This document shows, piece by piece, positions 26,248 to 36,581 of a DNA stretch of 64,000 nucleotides. Each line of letters opens with the position of its first letter. The stretch's first letter is position 1. This DNA comes from G963678445 sp963678445 (lineage in GTDB: Bacteria > Hydrogenedentota > Hydrogenedentia > Hydrogenedentales > G963678445), in the NCBI GenBank assembly GCA_963678445.1, contig OY782877.1, forward strand, positions 3,968,001 through 4,032,000, given 5' to 3'. The notes under the pieces are model-generated. The model made no database searches and had not been told where the DNA came from. It worked only from the letters and a program-made list of their open reading frames with translations. Position numbers and translations under genes: made by a program.

Positions 26248-26984
26248 TTTGCCTGATACTATGCAGTATGGTTTTAAACGCAAACGCCTTTGAAGATGTC
26301 TTCGATCGTGGGAATGCCGCCTATGATTCGGGTCAATACGAGCAGGCGATTACGGCCTATCAAGAATTAACAGCCTCCTCGGTGCAGAACCCGATGGTCT
26401 ACTTTAATCTGGGAAATGCCTTTTATCGCTTAGACCGCATCGGTGACGCCATTTTGAACTATGAACGTGCTTTGTTGATAGAACCAACGTTAGTGGAGGC
26501 GCAGGACAATCTCCTTTTGACTGTGCGTAAAACCAAACGGCGCCTGTCCCGCCCTTCGCCCGCTTCGTGGAGAGCACGGGTTTTTTTCTGGGCCGACGCG
26601 ATGAACCTGGGAACCTGTTGTCGCGTTGCATTACTCTGTTGGACGTTGGCCTGGATCGGATTAGGCTGTTTTGTATATTACCGAAAAGAATATATGAGAG
26701 TCTTAGCCGTTGTTTTACTCATGGCGGGACTATTATTTTCTGCTGCTTCCTGGCATCGTGCGCATCCGCCCTTGCTCGCAGTGACCTTGGTAGACGAGGC
26801 AAAGGTACGTTATGGGCGCAACACGCGGGATACTGTGCGTTTTGTTTTATACGAAGGGGATCGTGTTCGTGTCGATGCAGTAACAGATGGTTGGGTGCGT
26901 GTGGAGACAGGAGAAGGGGAACGCGGCTGGGTACGACGCGATGCTGTCGGCTTGGTGAGTCCGCTTTTTCAAGGTGCGCCTTAA
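26244..26984 (+). CDS. BatE-like TPR and SH3 membrane protein
   Basis: 246 residues from ATG 26244, overlapping the BatD stop with GGAGGA before it. Signal peptide, two TPR units (20-90; FDRGNAAYDSGQYEQAITAY and PMVYFNLGNAFYRL), two TM helices (about 120-165), then a bacterial SH3-like beta domain (180-240; KVRYGRNTRDTVRFVLYEGD). This order is diagnostic of BatE. It ends the operon; no hairpin terminator is seen in the next 90 bases. Confidence 0.9.
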   Translation: MICLILCSMVLNANAFEDVFDRGNAAYDSGQYEQAITAYQELTASSVQNPMVYFNLGNAFYRLDRIGDAILNYERALLIEPTLVEAQDNLLLTVRKTKRRLSRPSPASWRARVFFWADAMNLGTCCRVALLCWTLAWIGLGCFVYYRKEYMRVLAVVLLMAGLLFSAASWHRAHPPLLAVTLVDEAKVRYGRNTRDTVRFVLYEGDRVRVDAVTDGWVRVETGEGERGWVRRDAVGLVSPLFQGAP

Positions 26985-27080
26985 CTCTTCAGCACCCACA
27001 ACATGCATTTACAAAACAGCATTGTTATACTTCGTTTATAAAGGTTTCGACATAAGTTTCTTTACGCCTCCGCATACTTG

Positions 27081-29075
27081 ATGGGGACTACAAGGGTTTT
27101 AAACGTGCAGCATTCTGCTTTGTTTTACAAAAAGACGACCGAAAAAAAACAAGGGGAACATTTTCGGCGTTTTAGCTTTGCCACAGGCTGGATTCTATCC
27201 AGCATACTGTTTTTTATATGCAGCTCTCCTGCCTTGGCCCAAGTTGGCTGGATGGAAAAGATTCAGAATGCCCTGGATGATGTGGCGCGTGGTGTGGGTT
27301 TGGTGGGACGAAAGGCGGAGGACCTCATTGGGCCGGGACCTGAATTGGATACGAACGAGGCCGCGCAATACCGACAGGTTCGTGCTTTCAACGAACGCTA
27401 TCCAGTCGATCCTGCTGCCTCGATCCTAATTAGCAATGAGTTCGGAAAAATCAACGTCAATACTTGGGATGAGCGAGTGGTGCAAGTGACGGCGGAAATA
27501 CGGGTGGGGGCAGAACAGGAAGAAACTGCACAGAAAGTGGCGGATGCCATTGCGGTCAGTGTGAAAGATACGGCGACTTTAGTAGATATTCGTACATTGC
27601 TACCTGAAACACGGCGTGAATCGGGCATGGTTTCTATCGAAGTAAACTATGCCGTCACTCTGCCGCGTGGAGCAAGCCTGGTAACGCGCAATTTCTTTGG
27701 CGATACCGTGGTTCGTGGCGTCGGCGGCACGCTGACACTGAGTGCACAATATGGTGGTGTGGAAATTTCAGAGATCAAGGGAGCGGTCACCGCGCAGGTG
27801 CAAGGAGAATTTCCGGTAAAGGCCTATGGGCTGGCCCAGGGAGGCGCTTTTTATCTACAGGGCTCACAGGCAGAGTTTGGGGCGGTTTCAGGCAGGTTGC
27901 AAGTAGAAGCCTTTCGGGGCGGGGTGTTGCTACACGAGTTGCGCGATGAAGTGCAGATGCAGGTGACGTGTGAAAGTGCGCCGGTGCGCCTGATTTTACC
28001 AGCAGAAGGAACCCCGGATTTATCGCTGACAGCCTTGTTTGGAGAAATAGAGTCCGCTGTACCCCTAACGCGAACAGCACAAGGTAAATGCGTTCTGGGG
28101 CGAAGTGCACAAGCGGATACAAAGCAGCAGATTCATTTACACACGACCTTTGGCGATATCTCCATCGAGCGAAAAGGCCAGGAGCGTCCTACCTCCCTGG
28201 GCGAAGAAGAGCTTAATAAACCCTTCAACGATGTGCTCACTAAGACCGAGGCTTTGACAGGCGAAACGCCAGTGGCGATTGATGCCGCTGTCGGCGATGT
28301 GCGCATAGAAGGCATCGACGAAAACATGCTGAAAGTGACCGCAACACGTATTGTGTGGGTATCAACGGCAGAAAATGCACCACCAGCCCTGGAAACCCTT
28401 GAGCTACAGGTCGGGCTGGAGGCCGAACGTATGGTCGTGCGCACCCTCGCGCCCAAAGACATGGATGCGCTGGATACTTCTGCCTATAGGGTAGACCTTC
28501 TCGTGCAATGTCCCCGCACCGTACCAATCGAAGTGCGTGCCGAAAAAGGCCTGACCTCCATTGCCGGGGTAGGGGGACATGTACGTGTGAACCAGATGGC
28601 CGGAACCGTCCGCGTCGAACATGCCAAGGGCAAGCTGGACCTCAACAATCAAAACGGTGAAGTAAAAGTGAGCGAAAGTAGTGGTCCAGTAGTCGCTACG
28701 ACCCGCTTTGGCGATCTGACCCTGTCGCGCATCTTCGGTCTGATCGAGGCCTCTGCCGAACAAGGACGTGTCGTCATTGATGCGCCCATGGGCCAAGTGC
28801 GTGCACGCAACGTGGGCGGCGATGTACGTATCCTGGCCATGGAAGGTGTAGGCGGTGCGTACGACGTTTCTGTCGAACGCGGCAATATCAGCATACTGCT
28901 CGGCCCCAAATCCGACGCCAACCTCGACGTGCGTGCCGAAAACGGTGCCGTCCACAGCGCCATTCCCCTGACCGGCGAACTCAGCCGGACCACCCAGGCC
29001 TTCCGCGGCCAAATGAACGCCGGCACCCATCTGGTGCATTTACAGACCCAGGGCGGCGATATCGTGCTGGATTAG
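27081..29075 (+). CDS. DUF4097-type putative surface/adhesin protein
   Basis: About 664 residues. The start is uncertain: ATG 27081 lacks a clear ribosome site and puts about 35 residues before the hydrophobic signal (WILSSILFFICSSPALA). After the signal, two copies of a beta-helix-like domain with many short repeats are seen (100-350 and 390-660), such as ITVNTW-like starts, VSIEVNYAVTLPRG and VRVEHAKGKLDLNNQNGEVKV. This is the pattern of DUF4097 proteins, of unknown role, often encoded with envelope genes. The third-position base shifts from mixed to strongly C in the last 600 bases. Its TAG stop is the first codon-sized piece of a dispersed repeat copy. Confidence 0.75.
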   Translation: MGTTRVLNVQHSALFYKKTTEKKQGEHFRRFSFATGWILSSILFFICSSPALAQVGWMEKIQNALDDVARGVGLVGRKAEDLIGPGPELDTNEAAQYRQVRAFNERYPVDPAASILISNEFGKINVNTWDERVVQVTAEIRVGAEQEETAQKVADAIAVSVKDTATLVDIRTLLPETRRESGMVSIEVNYAVTLPRGASLVTRNFFGDTVVRGVGGTLTLSAQYGGVEISEIKGAVTAQVQGEFPVKAYGLAQGGAFYLQGSQAEFGAVSGRLQVEAFRGGVLLHELRDEVQMQVTCESAPVRLILPAEGTPDLSLTALFGEIESAVPLTRTAQGKCVLGRSAQADTKQQIHLHTTFGDISIERKGQERPTSLGEEELNKPFNDVLTKTEALTGETPVAIDAAVGDVRIEGIDENMLKVTATRIVWVSTAENAPPALETLELQVGLEAERMVVRTLAPKDMDALDTSAYRVDLLVQCPRTVPIEVRAEKGLTSIAGVGGHVRVNQMAGTVRVEHAKGKLDLNNQNGEVKVSESSGPVVATTRFGDLTLSRIFGLIEASAEQGRVVIDAPMGQVRARNVGGDVRILAMEGVGGAYDVSVERGNISILLGPKSDANLDVRAENGAVHSAIPLTGELSRTTQAFRGQMNAGTHLVHLQTQGGDIVLD

Positions 29076-29192
29076 TGACTGACACTTCAAAAACTATCAT
29101 AAAAAACGAAATTTTTTCTGCGGTCAGGGACGGCAAGGACCATATTTCCTAGGTGTGGCCTTGGCCACCTTGCAGTCGCTGGACCGCTTTAG
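29073..29192 (+). repeat. Dispersed structured repeat, copy C
   Basis: Starts at the TAG stop of the preceding gene and ends CTTTAG. Left end TAGTGACTGACAC. The right part pairs CGGTC with GACCG outside, and AAGGACCA with TGGCCTT inside, around a longer loop than copies B and E. Confidence 0.8.
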
Positions 29193-29224
29193 TGAGTTTC
29201 GTGCGCAAACAAGGTGCTTTACAA

Positions 29225-30118
29225 ATGAAAGAGACCGATTATTCAGCTTGGCGGGTGTCGTTGCATGGCGGGCATAGCAGCGGGTATTGCGATCATGCAG
29301 GGAGTACGCTGGAGGAAATTATAGAAGCTGCGATTGCGGCGGGTTACCATACGTTTGGGGTGGCGGAGCATGCGCCACGGGTGGAGGCGCATCGTTTGTA
29401 TGCGGAGGAGCAGGCGATGGGGTGGACGGTGGATACATTGGAGGAACTTTTTGCTGAGTATGCCTCAACCTTGACAAGGTTGGCGGAGCAGTATGCGGGG
29501 AAAATTACGATTCTGAAGGGCTTTGAGGTGGAGGTGGTGCCGGAAGAAAGCTATGTGGAGGTGATGCAGGGGTATCGGCAGCGTTATGGCTTTGATTATG
29601 TGGTAGGTTCGGTGCATTGGGTGGCGGGGGAGATTATTGATTATACGCGGACTCACTTTGAGCAGGTGATGGCGGCGTGCGGTGGCTTGGAGGGGCTGGC
29701 GGTGCGATATTATGAGACGGTGGCGGATATGGTGCGCCGCTTGCAACCAGAGATAGTCGGACATCTGGATTTGATTCGTCGCTATGCACCGGATGAGGCA
29801 TCGGTGGACACCCCTGAGATACGCCGGGCCGCATTGAATGCCTTGGATGTGATCGCGTCGTCGGGCGCTATCCTTGATGTGAACACAGCAGGGTATCGCA
29901 AGGGGCTGGGACGTCCCTATCCTGCAGCATGGTTGGTCACAGAGGCGCACGCGAGACAGATTCCTTTCTGTTTTGGCGACGATTCACACCGTGTAAGCGA
30001 GGTGGGCGCCGGCATAGATGAAGCGCGCCAGTATTTATTGGCAAATGGTGTGACTTCAATTACGGTACTCACACGCGAAGAAGACGGCCTGGGCCGAAAA
30101 CAGATTCCGTTACAGTAG
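29225..30118 (+). CDS. PHP-family histidinol-phosphatase-like phosphoesterase
   Basis: 297 residues from ATG 29225, after which the PHP motif order is complete: HGGHSSGYCDHAG (His14, His17), GVAEHAP (Glu48, His49), the GFEVEVVP acidic site, SVHWV, GHLDLIRR, and the FGDDSHR metal motif near the C-terminus. Proteins of this layout are HisJ-type histidinol-phosphatases, the eighth step of histidine synthesis, or related phosphoesterases. No other his gene is nearby. The longer open frame upstream crosses a repeat copy and is rejected. Confidence 0.85.
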   Translation: MKETDYSAWRVSLHGGHSSGYCDHAGSTLEEIIEAAIAAGYHTFGVAEHAPRVEAHRLYAEEQAMGWTVDTLEELFAEYASTLTRLAEQYAGKITILKGFEVEVVPEESYVEVMQGYRQRYGFDYVVGSVHWVAGEIIDYTRTHFEQVMAACGGLEGLAVRYYETVADMVRRLQPEIVGHLDLIRRYAPDEASVDTPEIRRAALNALDVIASSGAILDVNTAGYRKGLGRPYPAAWLVTEAHARQIPFCFGDDSHRVSEVGAGIDEARQYLLANGVTSITVLTREEDGLGRKQIPLQ

Positions 30119-30146
30119 TATCTTTAAAGCCCTCTGTGGATTCTGG

Positions 30147-30164
30147 AAACCGAAGGTTTTTTTG
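30147..30164 (+). terminator. Possible weak terminator after PHP gene
   Basis: A short AAACC-GAA-GGTTT stem followed by TTTT, 30 bases past the stop. The stem is only five base pairs. Confidence 0.3.
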
Positions 30165-30316
30165 AAAGCTTTGGACGAAATCTTTACACTTTATGCGTTA
30201 ACACGCTATGCTTAATAATCAAAACGGTCCGGCGCATTCGCATGAGTAGAGGCCTTATTATTCTTGAAAATAACAGGTAGAGGGGATTGTACAATAATGG
30301 GTATTCACGGGGGGCA

Positions 30317-33300
30317 ATGTTACGTCAGATGGGTTGTGTTACGATTTTTTTCGTGGTTTTTTTGAATATACAACTATATGCAGCGCAAAGCCCGCTGGTC
30401 TATTCCGCATCCGATACGCCGACGCCGCTGGTGGCGGATGACACAACCACCTCGGAAATCAGTACAGGCGATCCTTCGGGTACAGCACAGCTATACATCG
30501 GGGATGTGAATGTTCAGCTCGATATCACATGTTCAAGCACCTCTGCGCTCATTGTTTCGCTCTCCTCGCCGGAAGGCACGGAGATTACGCTTTTCAACGA
30601 GTTGGATGGCGATGGCAAAACTTCACCAATGTCGAACTGAATGACCAGGCGGATAGTCGCATTGGATTATCCTATGCGTCCTACACAGGTGTCTGGCAAC
30701 CCGAGGGCAATCTTGCGGATTTTGAAGGAGAGAACGCCCGCGGTGTCTGGACGCTGACGGTCTATGACGCCGGTGGGGGGTACGACCGGCAGTATCAACA
30801 GCTGGAGCCTCGAATTTCTCAAACCAACACAAGAGGACATGTGCCCGGGCAACATACTCTGCGACGGTGGTTTTGAATATCCAACCCTGGAATCGCGGTG
30901 GGAGTTGGCAGCTTCAGACTACAGTACGAGCGAAATTCGCGATGATTCCTCCGAGGCGTATGACGGGAGTTATTATCTCTATCTGTCCGCCACCGGCGGC
31001 ACCTATTCCGCATCTGCGCGGGCTACAACGACCTTCACACTTCCTGAAGGCGCCGAAGCCTATCTTAGCTTCTACCGCACCTCGTCTATTTCGGCATTTG
31101 GCAGTGATTCTGCCAATGCAAGTGTTTATATTGACTCGGATCGGATTGCTCAGAACGAAGCTTGGATCGGTGAATACGCTTATTATGCGTATGACCTCTC
31201 CGCCTATGCAGACGGCCTTGAGCACACCCTCAAGTTCAGCGCATACGCCAGTCGGCGGTATGAACCTTTACCCCCTCCTTCTTGTGCAACAAAACTCGAC
31301 AATATCTGCATCAAGTCCACATTGGATAGCGCGGTGGTAATTAATGAGTTTGTGGCCAACCATACGGGCGACGATGATGCGGCTTTCGTGGAGCTACTTG
31401 CGGATTCGAGCGGCCGATATCCCACGCTGAGCCTGGTTGAAATTGCGGGTGACGAAAGTGATAACCCGGGCCGGGTGCGCACGATTTTTCCGCTGAACGA
31501 GCTTTCCAGCTTTTTCCTCAGATGGACAACCGACATGCCAGCGGGCTTGTCTACCGGTAGCATGACGCTGCTATTGGCGGAAGCCTTTACCGCAGCGGTG
31601 GATTATGACCTGGATACGGACGATGACGGAACGCTCGACGCCACGCCTTGGATAAACCTGCTGGATTCGGTGGCGGTGCATGATGGCGGGCCAGGCGATC
31701 ATGTCTACAGCAACACGGTGCTCAATGCAGTTTGGGGCGGTGGAACCTGTCCAGGCGGCGCCTCGCGTTTTCCCGATGGTATTGATACAGACACCACGAC
31801 CGATTGGGTGACCAACGGCTACGATGGCGCTGGTCTGCCGGACATTTTGGCTAGCCCCCAACCGGGTTACGCCCTCAACACACCGGATGCCCCCAATGCG
31901 GTCACCCCACCGAATGGCGATGGCTGCGCCGTCTACCCCAGCACCGATGTCGCCCAGGATATTCTGGGTGGCTACACCCTTACCTCCGATCTCTCGATAG
32001 ACGAGGCGGGAACCGTTGCCGATGTGAATGTTTTTCTTGATATTACACATTCCCGTGACAGCGAACTGATCATTCACCTGATTTCCCCCACAGGCACTAC
32101 CGTAGAATTGATTAGTCATGTGGGGTTGTTTTACGACAATTTTACCGCCACCGTATTAGACGACAGCGCCACCATAGATATCGGCTCGATCAGTTCCACC
32201 AATGCCCCCTTCACAGGCGTGTATGCCCCAATCGGAACATTGGCGGATTTTAATGGCGAATCGTGAATGGCACCTGGCAGCTTCAGGTGGAAGATACTGA
32301 AACCGAAGATGACGGCGTTCTCAATGCCTGGAGCCTCCAACTTTGCATAGAACCTTCAGCCGAAGGCGAAGGAGAAGGTACAGCCGAAGGCGAAGGAGAA
32401 GCTACAGCCGAAGGCGAAGGAGAAGGTACAGCCGAAGGTGAAGGAGAAGGTACAGCCGAAGGTGAAGGAGAAGGTACAGCCGAAGGTGAGCCAGGAACCA
32501 TTCTCTTGCCGGGAGACGTAGCGCTTGAGATGGTGTGGATACCTGCGGGAACTTTCATGATGGGGCGCTATGAGGATGAATGGGACAGCGAAGACTCGGA
32601 AACACCTCAACATGAAGTTACGTTTTCGTCCGGTTTCTGGATGAGTAAATATGAGATAACCAAGGCGCAGTGGGAAGCCGTTATGGGTACAAAGCCGTGG
32701 CAGGGTGAAGAGGAGGTGCTTGATCAGGCGGATACGCCCGCAACGCACATTACCTGGGAGGATGCACAGGCCTTTGTAACAGCGTTGAACGCATTTACAG
32801 GAGCGACCTATGCGTTGCCGACGGAGGCGCAATGGGAATATGCGTGCCGCGCAGGAACCAGTACACGCTTCTACTGGGGCGATGACCTGGACCTGACCGC
32901 CCTTATGGATTATGCATGGTGTTTTTATAATACCTATGATGTGGGCGAGTATTATGCGCATGCCGTAGGACAGAAAACAGCAAATGCTTTTGGATTGTTT
33001 GACATGAGCGGCAATGTCCACGAATGGTGTGAAGACGATTGGCACGAAGATTATACCGACGCACCTGCAGATGGCTCCGCTTGGGTGGATTCACCACGTG
33101 CAAGCCAGCGGATAGTGCGCGGTTCGAACTGGTTCGCCTCTACCATGACGCGATCCCGCTCAGCGTCGCGGGGTAAATCTCCTGCTACGGCTACCCACTC
33201 TACCTATGGAATGCGTTTGGTCTTGCTGGACGGTCCTTCCGTAGAAGGGGAGGGTGAAGGAACCACAGAAGGCGAAGGAGAAGGTGCTGTTAATCCCTGG

Positions 33301-33594
33301 CACAGTGCGGATCAGAATGAAGATGGACGGGTGAGCGTTTCCGAGCTATTGCGGGTTATCCAATTTTTTAACTCTGACGGCTATCAATGCTCCGAAGCGG
33401 GAGAGGATGGCTATGCGCCTGGAAAAGACGCGGCGGCACAAAGCTGTCCTGCGCACGATAGCGATTACAATCCGCAGGACTGGACTGTGAACCTTTCTGA
33501 ATTGTTACGCCTGATCCAGTTTTTCAATTCGGGTGGCTATCACTGGAGCGCTGATAGTGAAGACGATTTCTCTACGGGGATGTCAGCGGGTTAA
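30317..33594 (+). pseudogene. Frameshifted secreted modular protein: P-domains, LTD, FGE-sulfatase, dockerin-like
   Basis: One gene of about 1090 codons broken by three single-base shifts: one A missing in the run at 30617-30620, one extra G at 30775-30780, and one base missing near 32263. Correcting them gives a continuous protein. Order: signal peptide (ATG 30317 after a G-run; MLRQMGCVTIFFVV), P-proprotein-like beta domain, a jellyroll-like domain, a lamin-tail-like domain (VVINEFVANHTGDDDAAFVELL), a second P-domain, a Glu-Gly linker, a formylglycine-generating-enzyme-like domain (LEMVWIPAGTFMMG; NVHEWCED; RIVRGSNW), another linker, and two dockerin-like loops (SELLRVIQFFNSDGY; SELLRLIQFFNSGGY). 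All three breaks are in homopolymers or doublets, so sequencing error is as likely as real decay. Likely cell-surface or secreted. Confidence 0.75.
32359..32490 (+). repeat. 24-bp in-frame tandem repeat encoding Glu-Gly linker
   Basis: Five and a half copies of a 24-base unit (GCCGAAGGCGAAGGAGAAGG plus TACA), each encoding AEGEGEGT with few base changes. Because the unit is a multiple of three, slippage would lengthen or shorten the linker without a frameshift. Confidence 0.95.
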
Positions 33595-33631
33595 ACTCAG
33601 ATGCTTAATATCCGGTAGAATTCAAAGCAGC

Positions 33632-33728
33632 ACTATAAACGAGATTTCAGAATGGTCAGGAACGGCAAGGACGTATTTCGTACTTTTCGTCCTTGGCCAT
33701 TTGTTTGTGCTTTCTGGACCGGTTTGAG
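33632..33728 (+). repeat. Dispersed structured repeat, copy D
   Basis: The AT-rich left part is poorly conserved. The right part has TGGTC ... GGACC outside and a perfect AAGGACG/CGTCCTT stem (extended by GGC/GCC) inside, in the same arrangement as the other copies. It lies between the frameshifted gene and the HAD gene. Confidence 0.7.
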
Positions 33729-33785
33729 GTACAATACGCTCTTTTGAAGTAAAGATCTGAGTTGCAACGTCTTTATGAGGTATTC

Positions 33786-35171
33786 ATGGCCAGTATCCCT
33801 AAATACACCGATCCGAAAACAGCAGCGCAGCTTGTCGCCCAATTAGGGGACGAATATGCTTTGGTAGAGAATCCCAGTTATGTATTTCCGCCTTTTGAGG
33901 CCTACCCGTTGGCTAAAAAACGCAGCCAGTTGGATGAGGGACTGAATGGTGCGGTAATGGATATGGATGGCACCACCACTACGACCGAGCCCCTTTGTAT
34001 TCATTCGTTGGAAATGATGGTGCGCCGCATCACCAATCGGTTGGATGCGAAAACTTGGGAAGGCCTGGACCATCAACGTGATTATCCCCATATTATTGGC
34101 AACAGCACTACGAAACATGTCGAGTATCTGATTCAAACGTATGAAAAAGAGATTGATGCAACAGCTCTTCGTCGTTGGTACCTGTATTCGGCGGCATGGA
34201 CGATGGGTCAGGCGGCGGATGAGGGACGGCGTCGTGAGGTGCGTAACAACGTCACGGCCTTGGGGGCTGGAGACCTGTTGAATGATGAGCGTTTTACCGA
34301 GCAGTGTATGGGCTCTTCCGATGCACCCGAAACGGCGGCTGTATTGGATGCGTTAACAGCGGAATATGCCGATGCATTCCGATTAAATACGCTGACCGCA
34401 GTTGTGCGCGCGTCGGTCGATATTTATTACCAACGCTACCATGCTATCCTGGCTCAGATTGCCGCTGGAAATGGGGAGACGGTTGCTCGAACTATCTTGG
34501 GAGACCATGATGGGCATCTTATCGAACCTATGCCGGGTATCGGCGTATTCCTGGCCCTTATAAAGGGGTGGTTGGGTGTTGACGCGGCAGGCTGTGCGGA
34601 ACCACTTGTTGCTCATCTACGTCGCAGTGGAATCATGAGCGAAATGGAGCTGGGCGAACCCTCCACCACGCTGGCGCAATTGGGCGTCTATTTTGAACAA
34701 CACCCCGTTGGCGTCGCTATTGTTACCTCCTCCATTGCCTACGAGGCTAAAATCGTTCTCGGTGAAGTTTTTCGTGTGTTGAAAAATGAGGTGGCAGACT
34801 GGAATATTCCCGAAGCGAAAAAACAGCATATCGCCGCACAGTTTGACGATTCTTCCTTATATTACGATGGATTTCTTACAGCGACCGATTCCTGTGAGAT
34901 TCGTCTGAAACCACATCGAGATCTCTATTCGCTCGCTCTGCATCAATTGGGATTACATCCCGACGCTTTTCATACCGTAGTCGGTTTTGAAGACAGCGAA
35001 TCCGGCACCATCGCCATTCGTGCTGCGGGTATCCCGATCTGCTGTGCTCTACCTTTTACCATGACGCAAGGCCATACCTTCCAGGCGGCCACGCATACGT
35101 GCAATGGCGGCATCCCCGAAGTTATTCTGCGGCATCGGGTATTTTTGCCGCAATCGCTTCTAAACGGCTAA
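33786..35171 (+). CDS. HAD-superfamily hydrolase (phosphoglucomutase-like)
   Basis: 461 residues from ATG 33786 (GAGG six bases upstream; the earlier TTG at 33762 is rejected). HAD motifs: MDMDGTTTT (nucleophile Asp59 and Asp61), VTSS (motif II, near residue 320), a lysine in the next helix, and FEDSESG (motif IV, Asp-rich). A large cap insertion lies between motifs I and II (about 80-290), longer than in beta-phosphoglucomutase, whose C-terminal motif spacing it shares. Substrate unknown. The stop codon starts a 12-base match to the end of the dispersed repeat, in reverse orientation. Confidence 0.82.
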   Translation: MASIPKYTDPKTAAQLVAQLGDEYALVENPSYVFPPFEAYPLAKKRSQLDEGLNGAVMDMDGTTTTTEPLCIHSLEMMVRRITNRLDAKTWEGLDHQRDYPHIIGNSTTKHVEYLIQTYEKEIDATALRRWYLYSAAWTMGQAADEGRRREVRNNVTALGAGDLLNDERFTEQCMGSSDAPETAAVLDALTAEYADAFRLNTLTAVVRASVDIYYQRYHAILAQIAAGNGETVARTILGDHDGHLIEPMPGIGVFLALIKGWLGVDAAGCAEPLVAHLRRSGIMSEMELGEPSTTLAQLGVYFEQHPVGVAIVTSSIAYEAKIVLGEVFRVLKNEVADWNIPEAKKQHIAAQFDDSSLYYDGFLTATDSCEIRLKPHRDLYSLALHQLGLHPDAFHTVVGFEDSESGTIAIRAAGIPICCALPFTMTQGHTFQAATHTCNGGIPEVILRHRVFLPQSLLNG

Positions 35172-35180
35172 AGCGGTCCA
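35169..35180 (-). repeat. Possible remnant of dispersed repeat end
   Basis: TAAAGCGGTCCA at the HAD stop is the exact reverse complement of the last 12 bases of copies B, C and E without the final G. Too short to be certain. Confidence 0.3.
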
Positions 35181-35356
35181 CTGAATGAATCAATAATCCC
35201 GTTGCAAAGACGAGAATGCGTAGGTGGAATCGTATGTGTGCAGGCATTTCATATGGAGTGCTTGCGTGTAGTTTTACATGCTCGTTGAATCATTCTGAGG
35301 AGAATAGCCAGATTGTTATACGGTTGTCTTCTTTGAATCATCAATCAGGCTGTATG

Positions 35357-35788
35357 TTATGTGTGTTCGCAGGGGGCGCATAAGAAATTCCGCCAATAGA
35401 ACGCAATAGAGTACGCAAAGGATGCCAGGAAGAGGGGGAAACGAAGCCAGTTGCATGGGTCATCAAGCGTGACCAAAAATTGGATTATCGACGAGGTCAT
35501 TCCTAAAAAAGCAGCTGCATAACATAATGGGATTCCAGTATCTAATACCCGTTTTGCTTGTAGAAAAATCCGTTCATTGAATTTTTTAAGACGAATATAA
35601 TGAATTGCCATAACCAGACTCCCTAATCTTCCTCCTTCCCAGAACAGGAGCAAGCCCCCAATTGTGAAGATGGTGAAGAAGAACGCGGGGATATATAGAA
35701 AGGAAGCAAGGTTGCCTCCCTGTAGTACGGCGCAGGCTATTCCCACCAGAGCAATCAGAATCCCAATCAGATGTCTCGCTATCCGCAT
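35357..35788 (-). CDS. Small membrane protein of unknown function (four TM)
   Basis: 143 residues from ATG 35788, with GGAGGG at normal spacing (the GTG two codons upstream is too close to it). About four TM helices (6-26, 33-52, 88-105, 118-136). The opening (LIGILIALVGIACAVLQGGNLASFLYIPAFFF) loosely resembles the first helices of MotA-type proton-channel proteins, but the catalytic regions are absent. Transcribed alone, convergent to the HAD gene. Confidence 0.6.
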   Translation of the reverse strand: MRIARHLIGILIALVGIACAVLQGGNLASFLYIPAFFFTIFTIGGLLLFWEGGRLGSLVMAIHYIRLKKFNERIFLQAKRVLDTGIPLCYAAAFLGMTSSIIQFLVTLDDPCNWLRFPLFLASFAYSIAFYWRNFLCAPCEHT

Positions 35789-36083
35789 GTTCACCCTCCA
35801 AGGCTAAAGGTAATTATTTCCGTGTTTGCACCGCTGTTGTATTCCAGTGGCCCTAACGCTCAAACTACTCTATCATTTTATCCGAAAAAGTTTCAATATT
35901 TACATCCAAGCGCTATGCTTGTTTTCCTCGCCTCTGGTGGGGCGGTGCGGAAGGTAATACACTGAGCTGAGGCACAGCCGTTGTGTAAGCTGTGTAGCCT
36001 CGTATTTTTTTATTGCGTCTTCTTGCTTGGTGGCGTTATAAGGGATGAAGGGTTTTATGCAACTGTAAAAGGAGGAGCTTGAT

Positions 36084-36581
36084 ATGTCCCTAATGCCAGC
36101 CATCGTCACGGAGTTGGAATTTGAAGGTGTCGCTACCCGTAAAGTCTTTGAACGCATTCCCAGTGAGAAATTTTCCTGGAAGCCACATGAAAAATCAATG
36201 AGTTTTGGCGGTTTAGCCTCGCATGTGGCTGAATCGCTTTCGTGGGCCGCTTCCATTGCAGAAGCGGATGAAGCGGTATTCAGTATGAAGACCTACACGC
36301 CGTTTGAGGCAAAGTCGCAAAGCGAATTATTGGATACGTTTGACAGGAATCTGTCAACTGCGTTGGCGGCATTGCGTACGATCAGTGAGGCCCAGGAGCA
36401 AACGTTGTGGCGGATGATTGTTGATGGGGTTACCTTGATTGAATTGCCCAAGGTCGCTGTATTGCGCAGCATGACGTTGAATCATTTGATTCATCATCGT
36501 GGCCAGCTAACGGTTTATTTGCGGCTTAACGACCTTCCTGTACCGGCTATTTATGGGCCTACTGCCGACGAACAAGGGTAG
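36084..36581 (+). CDS. DinB-family protein
   Basis: 165 residues, start supported by AGGAGG. The DinB four-helix fold is recognisable: His47 (ASHVAES) and His134/His137 or 138 (LNHLIHHRGQ) form the metal triad, and the RLNDLPVPAIYGPTADE ending is typical. Members are metal-dependent enzymes, often thiol transferases, but the substrate is unknown. Stands alone. Confidence 0.92.
   Translation: MSLMPAIVTELEFEGVATRKVFERIPSEKFSWKPHEKSMSFGGLASHVAESLSWAASIAEADEAVFSMKTYTPFEAKSQSELLDTFDRNLSTALAALRTISEAQEQTLWRMIVDGVTLIELPKVAVLRSMTLNHLIHHRGQLTVYLRLNDLPVPAIYGPTADEQG

Noticed and set aside
30764..32266. Separate gene starting at 30764
   Set aside because: Its frame equals that of the first segment and it continues a P-domain broken by two compensating shifts; it is part of one damaged gene.
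18468..33728. Insertion sequences at the dispersed repeats
   Set aside because: The copies are about 100 bp, have no transposase, no constant terminal inverted repeats and no visible target duplications.
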